64,000 nucleotides of DNA from Rhabditoides inermis (Eukaryota > Nematoda > Chromadorea > Rhabditida > Rhabditidae): positions 124,001 through 188,000 of the forward strand of contig CAWZYM010000343.1 of NCBI GenBank assembly GCA_963966185.1, in the 5' to 3' direction. Below the pieces are notes generated by a model, which was given only the letters and a program-made list of their open reading frames with translations, was not told the origin of the DNA and made no database searches. The translations under genes were made by a program, and so were the position numbers. Below are positions 35,824 to 47,417 of the stretch, piece by piece (position 1 is the first letter of the stretch; every line of letters starts with the position of its first letter).

Positions 35824-36661
35824 GGCTATTAGGAAATCGCACCACGCACCACCACAGCACCACACCACCGCACCACTACACCACCGCACCACATTTAACC
35901 GCACCACCGCACCATCGCACCACATGTTATCGCACTACCGCACCATCGCACCACCACTTAAGTTATCGCACCACTTGCTAAAAATTATGTATTTCATGAA
36001 TATTTTTTCGTCATACCGGATGCCGCTTCGTGCCGCATATACGTTTAACACAACATCACCATCAGTTAGTATTTGGTCATACATTTGCAAACCTAGTTCT
36101 TTACATGCATAGTGCCCAGGGTGACATGAGTTCTTTTCGTTGAACCCTCGTTATATCCCTTCTCGGACAGAAAAAAAAACTATCATTTATATAGCAGTCT
36201 GCTCTGTAACTGTCAGACTGTTCTGTCAAAATTGAAATTGTAGATCAAATCAAAATTGTCTGTAAACGCTGAATGTGATAATGCGAATACCAATCAACAC
36301 GACACGTCACCATCACCATCACCATCACCAAATAGCTTACTATGCAAATAAAAGTCTAGCGATTATCAGATATGACATCATTATTTTTTCAAGCAACATT
36401 AACTATATTACTTCTGAAAAAGAGTAACATGCATTTTTCAACGGAACTTATATCAAAAATGCATGAGCAAAATGATTCTTACGAAAATACGAAAAGATAC
36501 TTGTAAAACCCATGGGCAGTGGTGCGATCTGTGGTGCGATAAAGCGTGGTGCGATAGGATGTGGTGCGATGGTGTGATGGTGTGATGGTGCAGTGGTGCA
36601 GTGGTGCGGTGGTGCGGTGGTGTAGTGGTGCGGTGATGCGTGGTGCGAATTCCTAATTGCC
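35824..36661. mobile_element. Fold-back element with GCACCACC minisatellite arms
   Basis: The left arm starts GGCTATTAGGAAATCGCACC and continues as CGCACCACC-type repeats to about 35975. The right arm from about 36520 is the inverse and ends with GGAATTCCTAATTGCC-like sequence. The roughly 540-bp middle has a CACCATCACCATCACC run and no ORF of note. It interrupts copy 3. A small relative is at 46029-46339. Confidence 0.75.
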
Positions 36662-37004
36662 TCAAGAGTGAGTATACTTTCATTAGAATAGTTTTCCATA
36701 AGTTGTTATGACATACACACAAATCGAAATATGAAATATGAAATACTACAGCTACGGTTTGGAACTGTTTGTATTCGATTCGCGGGGCTTCACTTTCTCT
36801 AGACACTGTTGGCATTACAGCATATGCGGAGAGAGGAATCCAGTCACATCTCCAGACATCCGTCTTCTTATCCGATATAGAGTATGCGGCTTTGATCCAT
36901 CCTCGAACGCGTTAGCCTTATGGACAACCTTGCGTCTACCGTCGAACGTTCTCGAACTTATCGCGTCCATTTGCATACTTGCTTCCGGTCAATTCATTTG
37001 TCAC

Positions 37005-37515
37005 TACAGATGTAGCCAGGCACACGGCCCAATGTTGCCGATGTTGCCATTGTTGCCACTTTTGGCAACATGGCTGTAACTTAGCTCAAAGTTGAGTAAT
37101 CGTCTCGTTATATGGCTCGAATAAAAGCTAGTGATGTCATCTATTCGACTATAATGTCTTTAATATCAATATCACACTCTCAGATGAAATCGATATCCTC
37201 TGATCGACACCCTTGTTCGCACCCTGCGCGCCACTCGAAATAGCATAGACGAGAGCGGCGGAGAGGCGCTGATTGCGCGCAATCGAATGCCAGTGAGCGG
37301 TCTCATTGACGCTTTCAGAGGATTTCGACTCCATCTGAGAAAGTGATATTGATATGAAAGACATTACAGTCGAGTATATGACATCACCAGCTTTCAATCG
37401 AGTCCAATAACGAGACGATTACTCAACGTTCAGCTGAGTTACAGCCATGTTGCCAAAAGTGGCAACAATGGCAACATCGGCAACATTGGACCGTGTGCCT
37501 GACCACATCTGTATC
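37005..37515. mobile_element. MITE with long arms (GTTGCC-rich)
   Basis: Arms of about 170 bp pair. The left arm contains CAGGCACACGGCCCAATG and repeats of GTTGCC; the right arm is its inverse with a few changes. The loop holds a shorter inner inverted pair. It has no coding sequence, and its target duplication could not be fixed. Confidence 0.8.
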
Positions 37516-37539
37516 ATGTTGCGAAATCCAAGAAATCCG

Positions 37540-37830
37540 TGAGTTACCGACTATGTGCACTTCCAACAAGCTTATTTGACTCTTTCTTATCGTCTCACAG
37601 TGAACGGCTTCGAATTTCGATCGATAACAGCAGCATAGTATGCATTCTTCTCAAGAGAAGTACTAGCATACTTCTCTTCCGTTCGCTGGTGCCGCCGTTG
37701 CTCTTTAATTCGCCTTCGCTTTGTACCTTCTTTTTCTGCAAGAATCCGCGTTTCGCCGACTGGATGCACTTCCACCGGCTTTTTTGGCGTCGCCTTATCG
37801 TCTCACAGTGAACGGCTTCATTTTTATTAT
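37540..37830. repeat. Direct repeat of TTATCGTCTCACAGTGAACG
   Basis: A unit beginning ACTTCCA.C..GCTT and containing TTATCGTCTCACAGTGAACG occurs at about 37558 and again at about 37766, roughly 210 bp apart. Confidence 0.7.
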
Positions 37831-38246
37831 GTAGTCAATACTTCATGAAATCTCATCTCCGAGCGGCGGCGGCGGTGACTTGGTGAGCAGTGAAGAGTAC
37901 TGTAATCGTAAATAGGTCACTATTGTAACAACTTCCGGACTATTCCGGTTTTCCCTCACCTTCATCTATCAATTTGCATCTAGCAATGTTGAGAGTAGTC
38001 AGGTACGGTAGTTCCGCTAAGAAGGCGAGACAGAGGGTTGTTAGCCATATTCAAAAGGGTCAAGTTTGATAAACCAGCAAGAGGAATGCCGTCTTCGATC
38101 TAATAATGAAATTGTTGTTTGTTCACGAAACTGTGTTTACTTGGTTATCGTACAAATATAGTCGTTTTCAGCTTTCGGCATCCCTCTATCCCAGCCAGTG
38201 TCTGCAACGTTAATTTGCATAAAAAGGGCCAGTCTCATTTCAAGCA

Positions 38247-38277
<31 letters not shown>

Positions 38278-38920
38278 TCTCTCCCTCTCCCTCTCTTTCT
38301 CTCCCTTCTCTCCACAATGCCACAATGCCACAAACATCGTTCTCTCGATTCCGCCTCTCAACGTAATGAACCTTTCTCCCTTTCCTTAATGTCTGTCATT
38401 TGCATTGAAAAGAAAAGCCATTTCGTAGTGTTTTGTAGTGTGGTGATCAGCTGTGTGCCACCAAACACCACACTTCTCACCCGCAATACTCCTACGCTTT
38501 CCCAGAGTTCTTCCAGAGTATTTGCCACTTCGGCTAGTGGTTTCAGACACACAATGTCCTGAAACATTGATTTATTGATTAAAGTCGTTGTGTTATCAGT
38601 GAAGCTAATACTGATTATCGTCTCTAGGTCTTATGGCTTCTCGGGAAAAAGAACAGCAGTCTCTCAAATTGCCTATTGGGAATAGGGTTTGAGAGCGTGA
38701 GTTCTCCTCTCATGTTTTATTTTCAAGCTTTGTCTGACCAATTGCATGTTGCAAATCCACCTCTTCATTTTTTTTTCTTATTGCATACATCGTTTTTTTT
38801 TTGAAAAGAATAAATTTTGGTATGCCTACTAGCGTCATTTGTGATGTATTCATGGAAAGTGCAATATCCATGTTATGTGTGGAAGAATAGGTTACTTAGT
38901 TACTTATTTATGTGTAGGTT

Positions 38921-38925
<5 letters not shown>

Positions 38926-38975
<50 letters not shown>
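38926..38975. repeat. (TA)n microsatellite
   Basis: A TA run in the copy 3 remnant, at the position where copies 1 and 2 have short AT-rich sequence. Confidence 0.95.
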
Positions 38976-38976
<1 letters not shown>

Positions 38977-39114
38977 CAACACTAATTGTACCTGGGCGAA
39001 GACTTTCAATACTCGCAGATTCTCGAAATACTTGAGTCCGACCAAAACCGGCAGACCTCCGAATAATATCTCTAGTCTTTGGTGTTTTCCTCCTTCAGTC
39101 TAAAATCAATGATT

Positions 39115-39476
39115 GAAGAGAGTGTACCCTCTGGTTTTCAAAGTTGGTTTTTGAAGAGTTAGCATCGGAATGTGAAAATACATTAAAAAAAGATACACTT
39201 TTGTCAATTGGACCATATATGTCGCAAATGGCGGGAAGTTGGAGAAACCACCATAAACTGTGCACGTTTGTGCACATTTCTGCACACTTTTGCACATTTC
39301 TGCACACTTTTGCACATTTCTGCACACCTTGTATAATAGAAAAAGAGTAATCGTAAAATTAAACAAATTTCAAGGCGACTTGAGCATAACTTTTTCTATG
39401 AGAAAGTACGCTATTTATGACATATTTCAGTATTCTAATGCTTACTCAATTTTGAAAACTAGAGGGTACACTTCAT
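39115..39476. mobile_element. MITE related to 14053-14355, with expanded TGCACA repeat
   Basis: Arms GAGTGTACCCTCTGGTTTTC and the inverse (GAAAACTAGAGGGTACAC) bound the element. The interior shares GAGTTAGCATCGGAATGTGAA with the element at 14053. Its middle (39258-39325) is a tandem array of TTTGTGCACATTTC-like units. Confidence 0.75.
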
Positions 39477-39859
39477 TTAAAGGAACAGTGGCGACTTATT
39501 TTTGGCTCGGATTATCATTAAAATTTTTTTTAACCTAACACATTTTCTTTTTTGGCGGAAGAATGACGATTCTGCGTTACTCTAATCTGCCACTGCCACG
39601 GATGCAGACGAAAATTTGAATTACCCGCCAACGCTTCATTACTGCACGTTGGGCATGAGCGCAAACGAAAGACCTCTTTTCACTTGCTTCATGGCTCAGT
39701 GCAAATGCGCTGCGTTATGGCCCCCGAGCTTCGCGGGTTCGAATCCTGTTACGGCCGAATGTTTCCGGTTACGGCGAATCCGGTTACGGCCGAACGGCCG
39801 AATGTGAAAATGAGTTGTGGCAAGTTGTGGCAGAAATAACTCGTCACTGTTCCTCTAAT
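39477..39859 (+). mobile_element. TTAA MITE carrying a tRNA-like core
   Basis: It starts TTAAAGGAACAGTGGCG right after the previous MITE and ends GTTCCTCTAA, so the right TTAA has mutated to CTAA. On the plus strand it has TGGCTCAGTGCAAATG (A-box-like) and GGTTCGAATCC (a perfect B-box). An extra CGGTTACGGC duplication follows the B-box. Confidence 0.85.
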
Positions 39860-39909
39860 CAATAAATCAATAAAAAAACAACCTTAAGCGATGATATGTC
39901 GATTTCACT

Positions 39910-40055
39910 TTTTCTCCTTCTTTATCGTCCTTCACGTGGCAATGCGATTTCAATCTCTTTTTAACCAAATCGAGACGAGACGAGGGCAAGGAAAGAGAGA
40001 AAGAGGGAGAGAGAGATTTGATAACGACAGAGAGATAGAGAGAGAGAGAGAGAGT

Positions 40056-40099
<44 letters not shown>

Positions 40100-40862
40100 G
40101 GGGGGGGAGAGATGATTGTTGAAGTTCACATTCACGAGTTGGTTCGATGCACAATCGCGGCATACAATCGAGATTATAGCCGAGTCTACGTATACGTATC
40201 ACAAGAAGTGTTCCGCTGTCTCGCTCCCTTCTCTCTTGCCCTCCCTCTCTGCCTCCCCTCTCCCCTCTTCCTCTCCTTCCCTCTCCCCTCCTTCCCACTC
40301 CACTCTTTTATTCGTCACATCTCACATTCTCAATCGTCCATTATCCATAAAGTTCCTTTTTCCTTTTCCCGATACTTTCGAGAGATCGAATTACAACGTC
40401 CACATATCGTATCCTTTCTTCCTCATTGCAAAATAATGCATTCCTATTCCTTCTCTTTTTCAAGAACCGCGCTTTTCTATCTTTCTCTCTTCCTCTCTTG
40501 TATTTCTCCCATACCAATCCATCCATGAAACATGTAATGGTCCGAGCTCGGTTTCGGTTATCGGTCATTGTATTTTACAAAGCAAGTTGTCAGTCTCTTT
40601 TTTAAGGACCATCTAACGAAAGGACTGCCTAGTGATCTATTCGTTCGAATTAAATAACTGATTTCTTTTCCAGAATAACGATGTTGCCCGTCCTTTGTTG
40701 ATCACTGGTCAGTCACAATTCCTTTAGTCTCAGACGATTCGGTGATAATAAAATCATAGAATCAGGAATCGCAAGCCCTTCCATCTAAACAACACGGAGA
40801 ATTCCGCTCGCACTGCCGCTATTTTCCTCTGCTATTTCCCAGGGGTGTTATTTTGCTTACCT

Positions 40863-40897
<35 letters not shown>

Positions 40898-41028
40898 TCT
40901 TCTTCTTTTACTGCTCACTTTACTGCAAATCTCTCACGATTGATACTCACTCTATTCACGTCATTGTAATATAAGTAAATGGGGTGACCTTGTTGGGAAA
41001 GTAGCTCATTCTGGAAGAAGCGAGAGAG

Positions 41029-41093
<65 letters not shown>

Positions 41094-41234
41094 GGAGAGA
41101 GAGAGAGGAATAGGCGTGAAAGCGCGACCTAACCTACTTTACTATGTCATATGCGAATCTGCATATCATAAGGCAGACACACACTCATACTCTCACTCGA
41201 AATGCCCTCGGGCTATGATCGATGCGCATTTGCG

Positions 41235-41280
<46 letters not shown>

Positions 41281-41701
41281 ACAGAAATCTCGAATCCACT
41301 TAGAGCTGAAGAATCGCGTCTGGCTTTGTGACTTCAGAAAGACTCTCTTTGTAGGCGTCTTCCCTTCATCCTAGAAATAAATCAAATTTGCGCCCCTCTT
41401 CACACGTCAGAAGACCTCTAACAGACTTTTCGCGGTTCTAACCTTTTATCTCACTGTTTTATTTTGTTTTACATCGAGTTTGGCTCTTTCTTGCATTGAA
41501 GCCGCTGCAAGACTCTAACACGATGTTTGTTCAGCTAAGCGTTTTCATCAATATATTACATGTGTTTTGGAGGCCTTCGCATTTGATTACTTACTAGATT
41601 GATGTAGCAGTATCGAACATCGTGTTAGTTTCACTTTGGACCAGATGGAAGAAAAGCGCTGCTCTCCGTATCAGATAAACACTGATAGGGGTGCACCCTC
41701 C

Positions 41702-41752
<51 letters not shown>

Positions 41753-42374
41753 TCTCTCTCTCTACTTCCTCCCTCCCTCGCACTCCAATGCATGTCCGAG
41801 TGATGATGTCTATGATCTGATGAAGTCGTTTGTTGTTAATAGAGACAATCACGATAGATATTTCACACATCATTTTTCTGCAAAATTTTGCAAATATTCG
41901 CACCACGTGCCTTCATTCAATGTTTGACGTCATCTGAGCCAATTGACGCCGGCTCAAGAGCCTTCTAGAGGCATTGTCGAGCTGGATCGGAGCCTCTCTC
42001 TCTCTCTCTCTCTCCTATCCCGTGACTCCTTGACTCTCTGGACACGCCGTTCCGCGAACCATATGCCTTGTACTTGAATATATGCCAAACATGTGACTTC
42101 TTTTTATCTATCTATTCTCTTTTTATCTATTCTATCATCGTAGTGGTAAGGTATTTTTTCCCCAAAGATTGCACATATTGTATAGGATTTCTTTGTTTGT
42201 AAATATCACTATCATCCCCTCGAAGATGTGCTACTAAAGGAAAATCGAAAACGATGGAGAAAGTTTATTTTTTCTCGCTTCTGTGGGTTTGTTGACATAT
42301 TCGGGATTACATATTAGGGATTATATAAAATATCGACAGAGCAGCTCTCTGAGCGAACGGAGAGAGACAGGTAG

Positions 42375-42411
<37 letters not shown>

Positions 42412-42718
42412 TGAAACAGAGATTATAGCTATGAGAAGTTCCCGCATTCCTTATCGATTTCAGCAGAGTGAATGCTTTCGCATGCTACTTATTTTGTATT
42501 CACATTCGTAATGCGTTTCACTGTAAATAATCGTGTCACCCGCTGTTAATAGAATTCTTTTTATCAAGTTGCAGGTTGCATAAGAACTGCCATATGCAGA
42601 ACTTCCCTGTGAAAGAAATGAACCACGTGCGTCTCTATCTCTATCTCTATCTCTCCCTTACCCCTTTCTCTCTTTATCTCTCTCTCTCACCTTCTCTCGC
42701 TCTCTCTCTCTCTCTCTA

Positions 42719-42750
<32 letters not shown>

Positions 42751-42941
42751 CGTCCCTTTCTCTTTCACTCCCTAGCCATTCATATTTAGTCTCAGACCAA
42801 TCCTGTTAGTACAAGTTCCCTTCTGTTTATGCGAGCACAACACACATAATGCATTTACTCGCATCATTCGTTCGTTTCTTATTATTCTGTTTTCGCGGTT
42901 TGAGCCATCTGTGCTTGTTAGTTATCATGACAATCTTTCGT

Positions 42942-42994
<53 letters not shown>

Positions 42995-43837
42995 CTCATT
43001 CCTTACTCTATCTCTCTATTAGCAACGGTCTCCAATGATTCACCAGTAACCACCAGTTTTTTCTCTTTCTTTCTCTCTCTTTCTCTTCGTATTTCTTTTA
43101 GTTTTAATGCTACGAGCTTTGCTACTGCAACCTCTCGCCCTCTTTTATTCTCGCATTCTCTCTCTCTCTTTCTCTCTCTGTCTCTCTCTATCTCTCCCTT
43201 CCCTTTTTTATCTTACTCTTCCTTTTTTCCCTCTTCCTCTTTTTCCGCTGCCTTTCTCTATATATATATATCTATATGCTTCTCTCTAACTTTTCCTCTC
43301 TCCCTCTCTCTCTCTCTCCGTTCTTTGTCAATGCATTTTTAGAGATTGAAGTAAAACTTTTGCTTGGACATGGAGCTTCCGCTGCCGGACAGCGAGATTT
43401 TGATGTTTTTTTAACCGGATACTGAAAGCAAAATTGAGGAGGTGGACTACAGCCGAGGACGTAAACTCAACTATCTGCAAAGTTTCATACAAATTGGTTT
43501 AGTATGAATCAAGTCGTGAACGCGGAACTAATCAAAATCGTAAAGAAATGCGAGGGCGCGCGCATCTTTTGATGATTGGACAATATGTTCCTCACACCGT
43601 AACCAATAACGCTGAATTTGGCAGGTACGCTCTTTTTGTTGAAACTATTTGTTGAACGTATTTACGGAAAAAGAAGCGAAGATGTTTCTTAGATGAGACA
43701 CGTTCACTGCGAACAGCAAAAAAAAAAAAGATTACTGTCGTGGTTTTTCTTCGAAATATAGGCAATGAGTGTAATTGGAGAGTAATCACGAAGTGGACTG
43801 CGTCCTGAAGTAATATGTAAACTTTCTGAAAAAACAT
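39910..43837. other. Spacer between LRRC9-like copies 3 and 2
   Basis: No gene is supported. (CT)n or (GA)n runs occur near 40030-40105, 40866-40893, 41025-41108, 41240-41280, 41703-41762, 41994-42014, 42380-42408, 42655-42750, 42944-42990 and 43155-43330. Unique AT-rich sequence lies between them. 43380-43660 contains TTTAACCGGATACTGAAAGC and other non-coding sequence that I could not classify. Confidence 0.5.
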
Positions 43838-44160
43838 GGTTGCCGTTATATAACATACATTTATTTATAATAATGGAACAAATTTTCGAGTTGTTGTGTT
43901 GTGTTGTACGTTTCAATCATGAAGTAAAATGTTTTTTCAGAGTTCTGAGAAGCAATTTCGCTGAAATTTGCAAAAAAATCCATTGAGCTGTGGTTAAGTA
44001 ATACGTTTTTTTTATTTCATAATCTACATAGCATGAGCAGAGCTCTTGCTGCAACGATTATTGTTTTTCATTGTAATACGAATGTTTGATGATTACAATG
44101 GATACAATTTTCACCAATATTCGGTATGATATACATTTCACTGCAGTCAAAAAGTTTCCC

Positions 44161-45165
44161 AATTAGAAGCGGCGCGAAGCGCCGATCGTTTGGGTCTTAT
44201 CCAGCGGCGCGCAAAGCCGCTCGGCCCGCATGGCCGCCAAAATCGCTTGCAAGTCATTCAAAAAATAAATGTTTTAGTATTTTATCATGATATTGTCTCT
44301 AAATCGTCCGTTAAACAACTATAAACCAAAACAAAACATAAAACAATAGTTTAAGAACCAAAAATATGTTCGCTGGTTACGTCTGCACGTCTGTGAGGTA
44401 TGCTGCTGGTCGCTGATTCGCTGAAAGACCCGCTAACTAGCCCCGCCCCCGCGCGCTCATTGGTTCGTGATGCGGAATGTGTGCGGGAGAGCGCGATAAA
44501 TGTGGCCACTGTTTGTGATTTGCGTCGTCGTTCACGCGCGTTGTATTGTTGTTGTTATTTTTGTTGTTTAAAATACATTAACGTTGAGAAAAAGAAAATT
44601 TCTTCGAAATTCAACAAAAGGACATTCATTCTCTTTTAAAAAGTACAAGCGTAAAGCACCTCTGTTTTGGTCTATCTCAATTCAACAAAAGCACATGCAT
44701 AAAACTATTATTTCTACACTAAACTATAAACACAAACCTGCTCTCTCGAAACGATCACAAATGCATTGACAATAAATTGCAAAGATGCTATAGCACACAC
44801 ATTATATACTCACATTCTATCAACCCGTTCATCAAATGAGTCATCTATCATATATCAAAAAGCTCTTGTATTTGTATACATTCGAAAAAAAAAGAAAAAA
44901 AAATCATTGTAAACTAAACGATTGTTCTATAGCTGTTCAATTATTCTCACAATGCTTTCATGAGCAATGAGAAAGTTTATTATATACATAGACATAGCCC
45001 CTGTTGATAAATTAGCGATAAAGTATACGTTTCCACATATCGTTTGAGAGAGCAGGTTTGTGTTTATAGTTTAGTGTAGAAAAAATAGTTTTATGCATGT
45101 GCTTTTGTTGAATTGAGATAGACCAAAACAGAGGTGCTTTACGCTTGTACTTTTTAAAGAGAATT
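44161..45165. mobile_element. Composite insertion in copy 2
   Basis: Copy 1 reads straight from CCCAATTC to CAAACTCACTTGTTGCC (about 15369-15390). Copy 2 carries about 1 kb here. It begins with a GC hairpin (GCGGCGCGAAGCGCCG), then a CCCGCC patch, then a MITE with arms of about 130 bp (CAACAAAAGCACATGCATAA on both sides, inverted). The arrangement parallels the insert at 25080-27160. Confidence 0.7.
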
Positions 45166-45170
45166 CTCAA

Positions 45171-45264
45171 CTCACTTGTTGCCAGACACATCGAGATAAG
45201 TGAGATTGGGGGTGGAGAGACCATCGATGTCCTTCAACCTATTGTCCCGGAGGCGCAGCTCCCT

Positions 45265-45302
<38 letters not shown>

Positions 45303-46353
45303 GCCCTCTCTCTCTCTCTCTCCCTCTCTCTCTCTCTCATTCCCCTTCACTATCTCCTCACTCAACACTCAACCTTACTTGAGATTCTGCAACGTCTTCT
45401 TCCTGATTGTCTTTATCTGGTTCTCGCTGAGATCGAGTGATGTGAGCGAGGGAAGATCGAATGCGAAGCAATCGAATCTAAAATGCGTGCGAAACGTGGT
45501 TTTTCATTTTTGTTTTATGGACAATAGTTACGGAACAGTGTTTTCTAATAAAGGTTGTACGAACTGTGAGCACACTCGCTATAGAACAGCATTGAAAAGT
45601 AATAGAATTAAGTTCAGCGACGCACCATGTACATACTTGCTTCTCTTTTTGCCTTCAGCAATGTTGTATAAAAATATGTGTGCCACTAAACACTTGTGAT
45701 GTTCTCCAATACTTGTTTTCACTTGGAACAGGTCCGTTGTTCACATTCGGATTCATTCTATCTCATATTTTTTTCTTCTTCAGACACATGGGATTTGATT
45801 ATGATGAGTGAATGAGGATATTGTGGTATAAGTGAACATCATAAAGTCTTAGGATCATATAAACATTGTGAAACATATCCACAACTCACTTGATGAGCTC
45901 ATTTCCTCTCAAATCGAGTGTAGTGAGTGCAGTGAGATGTGTCAATCCAAGTCGAGGAATGGAGGAGGAAGAGAGGGTATTGGAAGAGAGGTCGACATGG
46001 GAGAGGCAAAGGAACGACTGAAAAAGAGGGCGAATAGGAAATCACACCATCACACCACCACACCATCACACCATCATACCACTCACACAACCCACACCTC
46101 CACTCCTGTACACCACCACACCACCCACACCACATATAGGAAATCACACCACCACACCATCACACCACCACACCACTCACACAACCCACACCACCATACC
46201 ACCACACCATCAACATAATCAGTCGTAGAGAATAGTGTGGTTGTGTTAAGTTAAGTCGTGGGGGTGTGGTTGTGTGATGGTGTGGTGGTGTGGTGGTGTG
46301 GTGGTGTGGTGGTGTGGTGGTGTGAACTCCATATTGCCGAAAAAGAGTTGGTC

Positions 46354-46392
<39 letters not shown>

Positions 46393-46463
46393 TCTCTCAG
46401 TTTCCAACTACACTGGTTTTCCTAGAGCACATCTCTCTTTGTGGAAACTTGAGAGAGATGGTG

Positions 46464-46513
<50 letters not shown>

Positions 46514-47342
46514 TAGAGCCTAGAGAAAGGGATGGAGAATACCTACTGCATATTTGTTGTTCGGTTGGCAAAGAATGATCATCTGGTTGTTTGCGAGCAG
46601 CAGTTTCCTGAGGTTGGGAAGCATCGCCAACTCGTCTGCTCTAAAAATATTGAATGATCGATTATCGAATTATCGATCGGCTGACCTCTGCAGTCTGTTT
46701 CCAGCCAAATCAATTTCCTCCACTGTAGATACCCTGATAAAAGAATGTTTATTAGCAAAACTGCAAAACTGATGCGATTGATTGGCGAAAATCTATAAGC
46801 TGCTTATATGTTTTTATTGAAACATAATGCAGCTATCAAGGTAATGTATTTACGGGAATTCTTATACTGATAGGTTCGGTGCTCCCAAGCTCGTTCTTCC
46901 TAAATTTAGGCTATCAATCAGAGAGCGCGTTTGGAACGTGCGAGTCTGTAAATCCTTCTCTCTTGTTTCGCTGTATCATAATAGATGTCCTACCTCAACG
47001 ACCCCGTCTGCCGCTCCCCTGGGGGCGGCTTCCCCTGCTGCTTTCAAACGGTGGCTCCCCATTTAACTTTGTTTTGTTGTATCATATTTTTTTCTTTTTT
47101 TCACGTGTTATTATGTTGAATAACGCAAACGGAAAATTGTTGAATAACGCAAACGGAAAATGCGAACTTGTGAACCAACCTTTTTTGCATATAAAAGCAA
47201 CAGTAACAATCACTCACTCATCTACACATCCGCTGTCTATGGCTATCATCTCAAATTTCTGTTCGGCCAAGAGAAGACGGCGAGTGGTGGACAGAGTGGG
47301 GTACCTGGAAGAGAGAAGGCTCTCTCTCTATCTCTCTCTCTT

Positions 47343-47375
<33 letters not shown>

Positions 47376-47376
47376 T

Positions 47377-47417
<41 letters not shown>

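Larger units (their letters stand above)
34129..39905 (-). pseudogene. LRRC9-like copy 3, deleted pseudogene
   Basis: Remnants match copy 1 exons in the same order. They are a 5' exon piece near 39885, 39100-38992 (LEILFGGLPVLVGLKYF), 38562-38490, 38196-38136, 38100-37970 and about 37900, then 35795-35720, 34835-34755, 34604-34518, 34470-34405, 34362-34313 and 34202-34129. Whole blocks of exons between these are gone. At 34450 the sequence that is TTCCTCGAC in copy 1 lacks 5 bp, giving an early TGA. At about 38024 another 5 bp (TTCTC) are missing. It cannot encode a full protein. Its spacers host a 42-bp array, a fold-back element and three MITEs. Confidence 0.85.

Noticed and set aside
35840..36660. 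Histidine-rich protein from CACCAC repeats
   Set aside because: The repeats are inverted arms of a fold-back element and the frames are unstable and short.
40000..43340. Long open frames rich in Ser-Leu or Arg-Glu
   Set aside because: They are translations of (CT)n and (GA)n tracts and change with repeat length. The same applies to such frames at 6464-6612, 20765-21126, 28790-28885 and 53290-53475.
46460..46515. Missing small LRRC9-like exon between 16372 and 16223 (and its copy 2 counterpart)
   Set aside because: A conserved GAAAACCA flanked by AG and GT could restore phase, but an 8-bp exon is too short to claim without transcript data.
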